Of a stretch of DNA of 64,000 bases, positions 48,118-60,114 are shown piece after piece. The position numbers and the translations under genes are program-made. The DNA is from Entomortierella parvispora (Eukaryota; Mortierellomycota; Mortierellomycetes; Mortierellales; Mortierellaceae): positions 2,170,001-2,234,000 of the forward strand of contig OY752146.1 of the NCBI GenBank assembly GCA_963573315.1. The letters run 5' to 3'. The notes beneath the pieces were generated by a model. That model was not told the origin of the DNA. It ran no database searches and was given only the letters and a program-made list of their open reading frames with translations. Each line of letters begins with the position of its first letter. Within the stretch, counting starts at the first letter, position 1.

Positions 48118-50026
48118 TCACTTGAGAGTCAGTATCAAAGACCTTCCGTCCGAACTTACCGGTTTATCTGGTGGCAAAAAGTCTCGCTCCTCGATATCAA
48201 AACTTTCCTCCTCCATCTCAACATCATTCTGAATCCCTTGATCTTGACAGGCTTGTTGCTCTGGCAGTGGTTGTTGTGGATTCCGATGTGTGCCCCTATT
48301 GTCCTGTAGGGCCTCTTCCTCTTCCATGTCGAATTCGTCCAGAGCATTCCCCCAGTCCTCCTCATTATCCAGAAAAAGCGCATTCTCTGGTTGTGTCAAG
48401 TCCAATCCCTCGGTGTTGGGCAGTACGAACTGGGGCGCAAAGAGTCCAGTTGACGATGACGTAGGCATGCTCTGCCCACCGGCCGTTTGGGATCCAGGGA
48501 TATCGTCGTTTTCGGCAATGGATGCCATTTCAAATGTCTGGGCGAGCAATATGATTATATAGAAAATTGTCGGTAAATTACGGCCAAGTGCAACAGTCAT
48601 TCTGTTCTTTCACGAGTTGGCTTTACCCCTGTCAAAACATTGTCCGATATAACCGTTAGAGCTATGGATCTAATCGATCAAAGTCAAGTTCAAGCTAGAA
48701 TCAGCATCCAGTTTTTTCCTTTGGTTAAAAATGTTTGAGAACACTAACACCGTAGTCTTACCTATTGTTCGAATCAAAAAAACAATCCAAGGGTAACCGA
48801 AGAGTAACTGCGAAGGCAATGATCGCCTAGAAAGCAGAGAGAAGGCAAAGTAGAAGTTAGTCTCTGTCACAATATCCACCTTATTTCATATCTTACAGGT
48901 CCCGCGTGCAGTCTATTCACCTTGAACTCTTTCATAGCTATCGTGATATCAGTCTCCTCCTGCAGATTGTAAATCTCCATGCCACTCCTATGAAGCGGCA
49001 CACATGTCTTTCCCAGCTTTGTCGGTATAGCTATTTCAATCGCAATATCAGATGAAAAAAAAAAAAAAACCATTAGTCCAGAAGTTCGTTTTCATTTTTG
49101 CCCGACAGCTATACTCCTGCTCCATGGACCCAATTGTTGCCGAGAAAGTGAGTCGACAAAAAATAAACAAGAGGCGATGTTCTATACCCGAGTCATTCTC
49201 GATGGTTGCAGTATTGGTCTTGAACTCGAGTCCGTCCTGTAGACAGCGAATCGTAATCTCTTCAATCTTGGAAGGGAAGTTTTCAGGTAAGCCGTTCAAC
49301 GCTGCGGCCGGTAATCTCCAATAGTTTCGACTAGTTTCCTTTGAGCTGACAATGCCCACGTTCTCCGGACAGGCCTCGTATAATAGCCTGTGAATCTTGA
49401 TAAATCCTACAAATATACAACAAAAGAAGAATCTGTAAGAATACTTTCTTTGCTATCCCACCAAGAACTCCATGATGTGTCTTCATCTGTACCATGTTTG
49501 AATACGATGTCGATCGCCAATCGACAATTCTCGCCCACCCCCTCCGCGGCATCCATAACCAGGTTTAATTTGTCCGTCTTTTCCGAGATGTTGCCCCGAA
49601 TCTTGCAAGCAGAGACCAACGCCCTGGCCAACACTTTGCATCTTAGAAATGGCCCCTTTGCATCGTGTTGGATCGCGGGCCCGGTCACATCCACATGGTA
49701 CGTTTCGAAAAAGCTACGCGTGAACGTAAAGCAAGCATGGGCTGATCGTGTGATGTTCATGGTCGAGAATAAGAGCCGGTCCGGCCTGGCTTCAATTATC
49801 ACATCGTCTCCGAGTTTTGACAGACAGGCTAGCACAGCATGAAAGCCTAAGGAGACGCGAAAAAGAGGGAGGAAGAGAGAAAAGCAGAGAAGCACCAACA
49901 GGGTCAGCATGTCAAGGGAATGACAAGAATGGAAGAACACCGATTTCGTTCCTGAAGCTGGTCCGTGGCATTCTTGATGATGAAATGCACACCTTTGATG
50001 GAGACGGAGGGAATGACAGCCTTCAT
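48118..50026 (-). CDS. RAD9: Checkpoint clamp subunit Rad9
   Basis: A multi-exon gene; exon 1 is 34 nt (49993-50026) and reads MKAVIPSVSIK, joined to GFHAVLACLSKLGDDV, then RLLFSTMNITRSAHACFTF and LRCKVLARALVSACKI, all typical of the Rad9 PCNA-like N-terminus. The second PCNA-like domain includes ETDITIAMKEFK, AIIAFAVTLRLPLDCFFD and SSLNLTLID. A long acidic tail follows (EEDWGNALDEFDMEEEEA), as expected of the phosphorylated tail that binds TopBP1/Cut5. Rad9 joins Rad1 and Hus1 in the 9-1-1 clamp loaded at DNA damage, activating ATR/Mec1 signalling. The early part of domain 2 is covered by ENFPSKIEEITIRCLQDG. Exact boundaries of the middle exons are uncertain. Confidence 0.85.
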
Positions 50027-50293
50027 TGAAGGATGAGACAGGAGCGGACGAATGGATGAATGAGATTGGAGGGAGAGGGAGGACGAGGAGGAAGAGGGGG
50101 AGAGGAAGACGTTCGCTTCGATGCATGCATGTCCACCGCCGCTTTCAGTTGGTTTGCCACCATTTTCGATTTTTTTTTGTTGCAGTCACTTTTTCTGGTG
50201 GCAAAATTTTATTTCGCCGAGAAGAGTGCGTTACTGACTTACTGCTGTGCGGGCTGGATTGTATCCTCGCTCTTCAGTCGGATGAACCCTTCC

Positions 50294-52882
50294 TTATCTC
50301 TTTGCTTTTGTTCGAAGACCCATAGGAGGTACCTTCTGGCACTGCTGCATGTGTTTCCACCACGGCATCTCTTGAATTCCTCCCGACTCCCGGACCACGC
50401 TGTCGAGCGGAATCCACTTTGAACAGTTTTCGCACAGACCTGCAGGGACCATGTTCAGTTGTGTCAGTGCCGTCTCAAAGACCTTCAGGCAATCAGGCGA
50501 ATCTGGCTCAGAGATCATGTCTTCGACTGTTTGTCGAGTTAACTTGCGCGTGTCATTGCCAGTTGTGAAAGCCACTCGAGGGATAGAGCTGTCTTGTCCA
50601 GTGATGGATAGCGGTCCGGGCTCATTCCAGTGTATGTTGTTCCGCGTTGACTTCAAGAAGCCTAGATCCTGAAACTCAATCCGTTTCGGCGCAGGAAACA
50701 CAGCTCCTGACTGTGCCGATACACCATGGTGAAAATGCAGATGGTACCAATAGGCAGAGCATTTCATCTTTTGCCAAAACTCCTGTTGAGGCATGCAGAT
50801 GGGACAAAGACCAACTTTCTCTCGTCCCGTACCTTTAGTCCATCGAGGAGTATATAAATCGTTGTCTGAACGGGGTGGATTAAAGATGGAACGTGCTGCT
50901 CGACCTGAAGAAGTTGTACCTTGTTTTCCATGGCATCGAGGAGAGGTGTCGCAAGCAACCCGTATGTCAAAGAGACGAGGGTAAAGATGCTGCAGATCGA
51001 TTTCGCGAAGCACCTTGGAATTGAGACCGGCAAGGGAGTCATCGCTGCTCTTATTGGAATCAAGAGCCGGAAGGTAACGAGGCTTTCGTATAGGCCTTCG
51101 GCTCAGGGTCTTGGCGTCAACACTCTGCGCCTTGATCAGGCCTGATAATGTGGCTGTAGTCGAGCTTGCAAGCAGAGATCCGTCTGCCTGAGTGCGATGG
51201 TACTTGCTTTGAGGTAGTGGCAGCTCTTGATTGTGCAATGAGGCTGTTTCATCAATAGAGGAGGTACCAGCAGCAACCTGGAATCCAGCAGATAAGGCAG
51301 GCTCACTCTTGCCAGGGATGGGTGCGTTTCGTCCACTTCTGAGTTGCATTTTAAAAGTGGGAAGGGGGGCCTTCCTTTTCCGCAAAACACGTCCTGAAGA
51401 AACCGATGAACCGACGCCGTGGGAACCGTCGCTGTGCCGGTGTCTCTCAGACGAGGAGTAAAATGTCATGAAGGGTCGTGCATTAGAGCCGATGTTGCCT
51501 GATCGGACAGGACTTTTAATGGATCCCTTCCATTTGATAACTATAGTCAAAGAGTCAGAGCCTGGCACAGGATCCTTCTTAGGGCAGACTTTGTTCTGAG
51601 AAAGGTGACGGCACTCTTGCCGCTGAATGTTGAGATTCCGTTGACATGTTTCGTTGAAGTCCGCGTCGGTCCACTTGGGGGCGGGGAGAGGCCACGTGCC
51701 TTCGTCGATCCTTGCGCTTCTGTGTTCGCCCATATTTGCGTCTTCCTCCTGCTTCATGCCACTTCCAAGCCTGTAACCTTTGTCACTCAGAAAGTCCCGA
51801 TATTGTCCCGATGGCCAAATATCAGTGTCCGAGCTCAAAGGCCGCCCATCAAGATGGTCTTCTCTTGGATGACCCTCAGTAACAGCAGGGCTGCAGTCTT
51901 TGGTTGTTTTCCGCGAAGAAGCCTTCCGCTGATGCTCGCCTGTCCTTTGTCTTTTAAGAGGTGGGCTTTCAGGATCCAAAGAATCAAGATGAATAATATC
52001 AGGTAATGGATTCCATATGCCGCTCCAGCTCCAGTGCTGATCGGTTTGTAGAACAGTCGACGACTTATGGCTTGGTAACGGCGGACGGAGCAACGCATCC
52101 GTCGAGGGCTTCGTGGCTGACATGGACATAAAACTTGAATCTGAGAGTGGAGAGCAAAACGGGTCTGAAGGTGGGGTCGCAGAGAACGATGAAGGAAATA
52201 CCAGCGGCAACGCAGACAAATCCCGAAGACGAGGCACATCGACAGCCTTTTCTTCTGTAGCCCGATGTGGTCGTGCATAGGTCAGCAAAGGAAACCAGTG
52301 CGCTGGACTAGCGGGCACGCCTTCATTTGTATTGGGAGAGGTCGTCATGTCCTGGACATTGGTCAGTGCATCAAGCAATCTGCGGACCTCCTTTTGAGGA
52401 CCTTCGTCTTCATCTATTTCCCCGCTGGTTGTCGGAAAAGTGTTGGTTGGGCACGGTACCATCTTCTCGTCTGTTAAGATGAACCTGTGGCCTTGGTCTT
52501 TGACAGGGGTCGCATAACAAGCTTTCCCAAACATATTCTGGCTCAAAGAGGGGCATGTTTCGGGCTGGACTTCTCTCGAGAGTGACGACGGCGAAGAGCC
52601 CAAGAATTTGGTTGTCGGACTGAGCAATGCTGATTGGTTACAAGCAAGGGTTGACGGAAGCGATGTCGGGCTGAACTCAGAGATGAGAGTTGGCATAGAG
52701 CATGATGGATTGAAGGGACTCAAGGTAGAGGATCGAGATCGCCAAGATCCAGAGTCTAACGATCGTGGCCACGGGGAAGGTGCACCGGAACGGCAAAAGA
52801 GCGGGGTGTTGACAGAAAATAACAACGGCGAGGTCGCTTGAATGTTTGGTGGAGAGTCCATGGTCCATTCATGAAGGCCCAT
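50294..52882 (-). CDS. Transcription regulator with Rua1 C-terminal domain
   Basis: A single open frame of 862 residues. The first 600 or so are disordered, Ser/Pro-rich, without a recognised domain; KRQRTGEHQRKASSRK and RKRKAPLP are possible nuclear signals. The C-terminal 230 residues have DLYTPRWTKGTGREKVGLCP, then CMPQQEFWQKMKCSAYWYHL, HFHHGVSAQSG and later GLCENCSKWIPLDS, WWKHMQQC. This is the fungal Rua1-C / DUF4451 arrangement, named after the Ustilago maydis regulator of ustilagic acid synthesis. The paired Cys and His residues look like zinc ligands. Targets are unknown. RAD9 follows tandemly, 267 bases downstream; the eEF2 start is divergent. Confidence 0.8.
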   Translation of the reverse strand: MGLHEWTMDSPPNIQATSPLLFSVNTPLFCRSGAPSPWPRSLDSGSWRSRSSTLSPFNPSCSMPTLISEFSPTSLPSTLACNQSALLSPTTKFLGSSPSSLSREVQPETCPSLSQNMFGKACYATPVKDQGHRFILTDEKMVPCPTNTFPTTSGEIDEDEGPQKEVRRLLDALTNVQDMTTSPNTNEGVPASPAHWFPLLTYARPHRATEEKAVDVPRLRDLSALPLVFPSSFSATPPSDPFCSPLSDSSFMSMSATKPSTDALLRPPLPSHKSSTVLQTDQHWSWSGIWNPLPDIIHLDSLDPESPPLKRQRTGEHQRKASSRKTTKDCSPAVTEGHPREDHLDGRPLSSDTDIWPSGQYRDFLSDKGYRLGSGMKQEEDANMGEHRSARIDEGTWPLPAPKWTDADFNETCQRNLNIQRQECRHLSQNKVCPKKDPVPGSDSLTIVIKWKGSIKSPVRSGNIGSNARPFMTFYSSSERHRHSDGSHGVGSSVSSGRVLRKRKAPLPTFKMQLRSGRNAPIPGKSEPALSAGFQVAAGTSSIDETASLHNQELPLPQSKYHRTQADGSLLASSTTATLSGLIKAQSVDAKTLSRRPIRKPRYLPALDSNKSSDDSLAGLNSKVLREIDLQHLYPRLFDIRVACDTSPRCHGKQGTTSSGRAARSIFNPPRSDNDLYTPRWTKGTGREKVGLCPICMPQQEFWQKMKCSAYWYHLHFHHGVSAQSGAVFPAPKRIEFQDLGFLKSTRNNIHWNEPGPLSITGQDSSIPRVAFTTGNDTRKLTRQTVEDMISEPDSPDCLKVFETALTQLNMVPAGLCENCSKWIPLDSVVRESGGIQEMPWWKHMQQCQKVPPMGLRTKAKR

Positions 52883-53696
52883 CTCTTGTGGGCAGGGAAA
52901 CTAGAGGGAGAATATGGAGAACGAGGGGAAAAAGGACAAGCAAGAACGACGTCGCCTTGCACATCCCTATGTCAGTTAAGGGCTGCTAACGCCGACTAGA
53001 CGCCACCAACTCCGCTTCCGTGCAATGTAAGGCCGCCAATTTCATTCTCACGCGGAGGGACGCGGGGGGACGGTTGGGAGAAAGAAAGGGGTATGGGGCG
53101 ACATTGAGGGCATCCTATGCTCCCTCTAGACGAAAGAAAAACCTGCAGTTCCGACCGGTCTTTGTCCTGTCCGCTCATTCCGGCTCCAATGGATGTTGCA
53201 CCTCATGGACCACCCAAAACGGAATGAGCTCGACTGCGAGATCTCTCTCCCTCTCCCTCTCGCGGCGCACCGGGACACAGTTTGCCAGTTTTTTTGGTGC
53301 TGCAATGTAGTGTCTCTCCTTGAGCAGTGGGTAGGGGGTGGCTCTCCTATGAGATTTGAAAGAGGGCAAAAACGACCGTGCGTCGATAGTGGAGAGGAGG
53401 ACGCAAAAAAAAGGGCTTGCGCTTGTTGTTGTTTACCATTGCTGTTGATGGGGAGAGAGGTTTTTTTCCACTGATGATGGAGTCCTGTTACGCAGTCAGA
53501 CTCCATGTCTGCCCCGCAAAGGCCTTTGGCATAAAAACGAAGGCATCCGCGCGCTTTTGCTTCTTTTTTCTTTCCCCTTTCCTCTTTTCTTCTTCATCAG
53601 CCACTTCCTCTTCCCCTTCCTCCCGTTGTATCCTCTGTACTCTTCTGTTCCCTTCCCCCATTTCCCTATTTCCTTCTGCCCACAAGTTGAACGAAC
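52883..53696. promoter_or_regulatory. Divergent region, Rua1-C gene / eEF2
   Basis: Contains both promoters. A TATA-like ATAAAAA at 53531-53537 lies about 160 bases before the eEF2 ATG and is followed by a CT-rich leader (53550-53690). No ORF with family features. Confidence 0.5.
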
Positions 53697-54956
53697 ATGG
53701 TTAACTTTACTATCGACCAAATCCGTGTCTTGGTAAGCTGCCTTTTCCCTTTCTGTTCTTTTCTTTTGCAAGAGAGCACCCATTATCCTACATATATCTT
53801 TATGGATGGTCGAGAAAGGGTGTGAGAGAGAGAAATGAAAGGTGGTGGTGAGTAGTTTCAACTTGGGTGCCTGCAAAGAGTGGAATGATCGACGCGCGGG
53901 AAATCCCATTACTCATTCGACTTGAATTCAACGGATCATTGCTTTTTCTACTCTCCCCATGTCCCCATGCAACCTGTTGTCGTTCATTTTCTTTATTGTC
54001 CTCACTTGACCTCTGCCCCACCTACGGGGACTAAAACATGGCATAAATGAGGGAGCACAAACATGGCACGGGTTCCTTTGGAGGTAAGCCGTGTCGGCTG
54101 AGAAAAGACGCGTCTTCCAGGAGAAGACAACGCGAGACATGAGTGGAGCGAGCGGAGAAGGAATCAGGTGGCCCGTTCAGTGCTGGAAATGACGGCGAGC
54201 GAAAGGGAGAGAGGGGATGGTCAATAGTGTATCTTCAGAGTTGCTCACGCGTGTGAGTTTTTTTTGGGCCGTTTGATTCATTTCTCTTGGTCGATTCAAT
54301 CTCGAAGGAGTTTCTATTCTATTCGTATTCATGCATTGGGCGAGAGTTTGCAATCGATTGCGGCGAGAAGCCAAAATAGTGGAGAGGACACGAGATGAGA
54401 GAGCCAACAGGTGGTCAAATAGGCCGAGGCGCAAAGCAATACAGCGACCTTTTCTCTCGTCTGATGTGGGGTGAAGGGAGAGAGCGTTGGTCATGGCCGC
54501 CCATCGTCCAATCGATTGAAAAGAGAGTTCAGAAGAAAAAAAATGTGGGATGGGCGACAGTGTTGTGTTTGCATGTTCGTTTCTGCGTGCAACTAGCCAG
54601 GTCGAGGTTAGATTGACAGGTTGCTTTGGGGTAGCAAAGAAGGACGGAGCGAGATGACTGGCTGGACACAATCCAAACAACAGGAGAGCACACGAGATGA
54701 CTGGTCAGGATGATGGGACGAGGGATATAACGAGGAGAACAAAGGGGTCCGTGTGCGGGGACTGGCGTCTCTTTGGCCCGCACTGCTTGGTCAGTTGCTT
54801 GCGTATGCGAATTGCGTATGGGTGCGTGGGCTATATGGCTATATGAGTTTCTACCCTTTCATCTCATTTGGGTGTCATACTTCTTCAGGGGAAGTTTTTT
54901 TGCTTCTCTGTCCGCACTGCTTCTATGGCGGGCGTGGGAATCATGGGTGGCTTTTT

Positions 54957-54987
<31 letters not shown>

Positions 54988-57869
54988 CTTCTTCACCTCT
55001 TGTCTCTTCTACAAGGGCATGGACGGGGCAGGAGCGAGTACATGTATGCCTATCGCTGTTTCATTCACACTCGCGACAGCGTCCCTGTTGCTCTCATTGG
55101 AAACACTGATACGGAAAGAGGGTGATGACGTCGTTCGTTTCGCGTACCTTGATTACACGCTTCTACTTTTGTTTCTCGCCTCTGCTCGTCTGATCGAACA
55201 ATGTGTGCGCCAAGGTCGTTGACAACTAACGGAGACTCTTATTTTCCCTGCACTGCCACTGCCATGTTATTGTAGATGGACAAGGTGACGAACGTCCGTA
55301 ACATGTCTGTTATTGCCCACGTCGATCACGGAAAGTCCACCTTGACCGATTCGCTGGTCTCCAAGGCCGGAATCATTTCCGCTGCGCGAGCTGGTGATGC
55401 CCGTTTTACGGATACCCGTGCCGATGAGCAGGAGCGCGGCATCACCATCAAGTCGACTGCCATCTCCCTGTACTTCGAGATGACTGAGGATGATATCAAG
55501 GATATCTCTCAAAAGACCGATGGTATGCCCTTGTGTTTTGCACATTGTGAATACTATGAGGCCCATAATTGTGCTAGGAGGAGGATTAAAACTAATAGTG
55601 ATGTCTCGTTGCTTGACGTGCTTTAGGTACTGCGTTCTTGATCAACTTGATCGATTCTCCCGGACACGTTGATTTCTCGTCCGAGGTCACAGCTGCCCTC
55701 CGTGTCACTGATGGTGCTTTGGTCGTCGTCGACTGCGTTGACGGAGTCTGTGTCCAGACCGAAACTGTCTTGCGTCAGGCCTTGGGTGAGCGTATCAAGC
55801 CCGTTGTGGTCATCAACAAGATCGATCGTGCCCTTCTCGAACTGCAGGTCACCAAGGAGGACCTTTACCAGTCCTTCCAGCGTACCATTGAGTCCGTGAA
55901 CGTCATCATTGCCACCTACCATGACAAGGTCCTCGGTGATGTCATGGTCTACCCTGAGAAGGGAACTGTGGCTTTTGCCTCTGGTCTTCACGGTTGGGCC
56001 TTCACCATTCGTCAGTTTGCTCAACGCTACTCCAAGAAGTTTGGTGTGGATCGCCAGAAGATGATGGAGAAGCTCTGGGGCGAGAACTATTTCAACCCCA
56101 CGACCAAGAAGTGGACCACCAAGAACGTGGATGCAGAAGGCAAGAATCTAGAGCGTGCTTTCTCCCAGTTTGTCTTGGACCCTATCTTCAAGATCTTTGA
56201 CACCGTCATGAACGGAAAGAAGGATGCCGCCTTCACAATGCTCGAGAAGCTTGACATTGTTTTGAAGCAGGATGAGAAGGATTTGGAAGGCAAGCCCTTG
56301 CTCAAGCTCATCATGCAACGCTTCTTGCCTGCTGGTGAGGCGCTCATGGAGATGTTGGTCATCCACTTGCCCTCCCCCGTGACGGCCCAAAAGTACCGTG
56401 TTGAGAACTTGTATGAGGGTCCCATGGACGACGAATGTGCCAATGGCATTCGTGCTTGCGACCCCGAGGGTCCCCTTATGTTGTACATCTCCAAGATGGT
56501 ACCCACCACTGACAAGGGTCGTTTCTATGCCTTTGGTCGTGTCTTCTCTGGTACCGTCCGCGCTGGTCTCAAGGTCCGCATTCAGGGTCCCAACTACGCC
56601 CCCGGCAGCAAGTCTGATCTCTTTGTCAAGTCTGTGCAACGTATTGTCCTCATGATGGGTCGTTATGTCGAACCCATTGAGGATTGCCCGGCCGGTAACA
56701 TTGTCGGTTTGGTGGGTGTGGACCAGTTCTTGCTCAAGTCTGGTACCATCACCACCTCGGAAACAGCCCACAACTTGAAGGTCATGAAGTTCTCTGTGTC
56801 ACCCGTCGTGCAAGTAGCTGTCGAGTGCAAGAACGCCGCCGATCTGCCCAAGTTGGTCGAGGGTCTTAAGCGTCTTTCAAAGTCGGATCCTTGCGTTCTT
56901 TGCTTTACCTCTCCAGCCGGAGAGCACATTGTTGCTGGTTCTGGAGAGCTTCATCTCGAGATTTGCTTGAAGGATCTCGAGGAGGATCACGCTCAGATTC
57001 CATTGCGCAAGTCGGACCCTGTGGTTCAATACAAGGAAACTGTCAAAGCAGAGTCCTCAGTCACAGCTCTTGCCAAGTCGCCTAACAAGCACAACCGTTT
57101 GTTTGTCCGTGCCATGCCCATTGGTGAGAACTTGTCGGACGCGATCGAGAAGGGTCTCGTTGGACCCCGTGATGAGTTCAAGGCTCGTGCTCGTGTGTTG
57201 CAGGAGGAATACGGGTGGGACAACCAGGAGGCTCGTAAGATTTGGGCTTTTGGACCTGACTCGAATGGTCCCAACGTGCTCGTGGACATGACCAAGGGAG
57301 TTGCATACTTGAGTGAAATCAAGGATTCATGTGTGGCTGCCTTCAACTGGGCTACCCGTGAGGGACCCTACACGGACGAGAACATGCGCGGTGTCCGTTT
57401 CAACATTATGGATGTTGTGCTCCATGCTGATGCTATCCATCGTGGTGGTGGACAGATTATTCCTGCGGCTCGTAGTGCGATGTACGCAGCCCACTTGGTT
57501 GCCGAGCCTGGTCTGATGGAGCCCATCTACTTGGTCGAGATTACATGTCCCGAACAGGCGATGGGAGGAATCTATGGTGTTTTGAACAAGCGTCGCGGCC
57601 ACACGATTGGTGAGGAGCAGCGTCCTGGTACGCCCTTGTATATCGTCAAGGCCCATTTGCCCGTTGCGGAATCTTTTGGATTCACATCGGATCTTCGTCA
57701 GGCCACGGGAGGACAGGCCTTCCCTCAGTCCGTGTTTGACCACTGGGAGCTGATGAATGGAGTCGCGACGGAAGATGTCAAGTTGCAGGAGAAGATTCTC
57801 GAAATTCGCAAGCGCAAGGGTCTGAAGATCGAACTTCCAACGTTGGATCGCTTCATGGATCGCCTGTAA
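53697..57869 (+). CDS. EFT1: Translation elongation factor 2 (eEF2)
   Basis: Three exons (53697-53732, 55276-55522, 55627-57869) give 841 residues; yeast eEF2 has 842. Exon 1 encodes only [21 protein letters not shown] (G1), [16 protein letters not shown] (G3) and NKIDRA (G4) form the GTPase. Domain IV carries [12 protein letters not shown], with the His that is the diphthamide precursor, and the protein ends SVFDHWELM through FMDRL. eEF2 translocates tRNA and mRNA on the ribosome. Intron 1 is 1543 bases, far longer than any other in the window. Codon bias is strong, as for eEF1A. An AATAAA lies at 58001-58006. Confidence 0.98.
53733..55275 (+). other. 1543-base first intron of eEF2
   Basis: GTAAGC donor after codon 12, TTGTAG acceptor before ATG-GAC. 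The intron has a T run of over 20 at about 54961-54987. I see no snoRNA boxes or ORF of a known family inside it. Confidence 0.8.
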
Positions 57870-58000
57870 GAAAAAAACAAGTTTTAAAAAAAAGTCAAAG
57901 GGCAGCGGGAGGAAAAAGGAAGCAGAGATGCCCACTTTATTTCTTGCTCGAGTTTGCCTTTCTTTGTACAGACAGTTCCGCTGTGTAATCTCCCATTGTC

Positions 58001-58006
58001 AATAAA
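58001..58006 (+). terminator. Polyadenylation signal AATAAA of eEF2
   Basis: AATAAA about 130 bases downstream of the eEF2 stop codon. Confidence 0.5.
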
Positions 58007-58774
58007 AAACGAAGAGAAGGAGAGAAGGGAGAAAATGAGACTCCAAGAAGAACCGAGCAGTGAGAAGATACATTTTGTGAAGGGGTTTCTTGCTGACATT
58101 GAAGAGGGGATGCATGCACCAGAAAACACGGGAAGGTTGGGAAGGTTTGTTTCTACTTTTGGTCAGATACCGGAAAGGTCTTTCACAGCGAGGGACAATG
58201 AGAGCCAGCTTGTGGGAATGAAGGAAGAAAAGAAAGACACAAGAGAACCAAAAAAAAAAAAAAAAAGAGACTTTAAGGGCCAATGGGCAACAGGACGGTT
58301 GCACCTTGGAAGGACGAAGGAGCCCAAATGGCCTTGAAGTCGCCGTAGTTCCGGATGAACAGAAGAAAGAGAGAGAGGGAAAGAGAGAGAGAGAGAAAGA
58401 GAGAAAGAAAGAGAGAGAGGCCACACTTTCAGTCCCAACAACAATGGCTGGAACAAGACGAGGAAGGAAGGGAAGAGGGCTCCTTTTGATTGTCATCACA
58501 CATTTGGGATGTCTCTTGTTGTTTGTGATTGTGATTGTTGTTGTTGTTCCTCTTCTCTCCTTGATGGGTTGTCAAGAGGTGAGCGAAAGAAAGGGAGGAA
58601 AAGCAAATAGACACGAACATTGTTCGAACACACAGACAGACAGACAGAGGGAGACAATCCTCTGCACCATTGATTCCCGTTACTTTCACCAATGAGTCGA
58701 GGAATCTACAAGTCAAGGAGTCTACAAGTCAAGATGATCCCCTCTTTGCGTGGGGTACAGCACCAAGACAAGAA

Positions 58775-58860
58775 GACAAACAGACAAGCGCACAAGCAGA
58801 CAAACAGACAAGCAGACAAGCAGACAGATAGACAAGCAGACACGCAGACAAGCAAGCAAC
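58775..58860. repeat. Degenerate (CAGACAAG)n repeat
   Basis: Roughly ten 8-base CAGACAAG/CAAACAGA variants with point changes. It shares the CAGA core with the pure array at 43479-43663. Confidence 0.75.
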
Positions 58861-59002
58861 AAGGAGCCTGAGTTCTGGCAATTTCCATTTTTACAGGAGG
58901 CAGAGCGGACAGAAATCAAATGAAAATCAAAATGAACAAAAAAAAAAAAAAAGAACGCCAACGTGGCATCACCGCACACTTTGTTCTTGTTTCTGTCTCT
59001 CA

Positions 59003-59045
59003 CTGTCGCTCTTCTGTCACTCTTCTGTCACTCTTCTGACACTCT
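59003..59045 (+). repeat. Short tandem repeat, CTTCTGTCACT unit
   Basis: Three to four near-copies of an 11-base unit in the leader of the bZIP gene. Confidence 0.6.
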
Positions 59046-59522
59046 CTCAGTCTGTGCGAGATCACACTGGAGGATCTCATTTATTCACCTTCATTCAACT
59101 CATTCATTCATTCATTCATTCTTCACTCTTCGACATCTTCAACCGACGACCCCAGACGACCCTCTCCTGCGCCCGGGCCCTCTTTCGTCTCGTTCTCGTT
59201 GAACCCCTCTGTCCTCCACCACAAAATTCCCCACTCTCACCCCCTTTGTCTCTTCACATATTTGCGCATCCATCCATCCATTCATCTATCCATCCATCCA
59301 TCGGTCCCTTTCCCCCCCTGGCACCATTCCCCCCCCCCTCCTTCTCATCCCCCTTTCCTTCCTTCCTTCTCTTCCCTTCTCTTCCCTTCACTGTTCACCG
59401 TTCCCCCTCTCCTGGAAACAGCACTAAAACGGGCCTGCCCAAGGGACTCGATTCCCTCTCTCTTTGCTTTCCTTTCCTTACCTTCGTAACCACAATACCG
59501 AAATACAGACCGGCATCTGACC

Positions 59523-60074
59523 ATGGACCCATCCTCGAGCACCTCCACCAACATGATCGAGGACGACTCGATCCTCTCTTTCCTCACCACAGACTTTCTC
59601 GAGTCCCAAACAACCGCCAACCCGAGCCCCTTTGACTCGACCCATTTCTTTGATCCCTTACCCGCCGACGGCGACCTCAAATACCAGAGTCTGCTCCACC
59701 CGCCCTCGCCCCCGACCTCTGTCGGCACCTATTCCGAGTCCTCAGGATCGCCCCACAACAGCACCGCAGATTCATGTGATGAAGGATCTGGATCCGACGT
59801 GGCCATGGACAGCAGCCCTCTCGAATACTGGCAATATCTTTATTCTGATCTCGCCCACCCGCCTTCTTCGGCCACGGCGTTTCCACTTCTGGGTGATGAT
59901 GTCACTCAACAGCAACAACAACTCCTTTTGCAACAGCAACAACCTGGATCATGGCCACTCTTTCCCAATGTCGATGGTGCGCTGATGCAGCCCCTGTCTG
60001 GGCCAGGTCTCTTTGACAGCAATGCCAGGAACAGCATCAGCCAAACAAACAGCAGCAATGCCATTCCTCTCGAG

Positions 60075-60114
<40 letters not shown>

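Larger units (their letters stand above)
57870..59522. other. eEF2 3' flank and bZIP gene 5' flank
   Basis: The eEF2 3' UTR occupies the left end (AATAAA at 58001-58006). GA-rich, then CT-rich simple sequence dominates. Degenerate CAGACAAG-type repeats lie at 58775-58860, CATT and CCAT tetranucleotide repeats at about 59098-59125 and 59268-59304, and a CTTCTGTCACT repeat near 59003-59045. No gene is seen. Confidence 0.5.
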
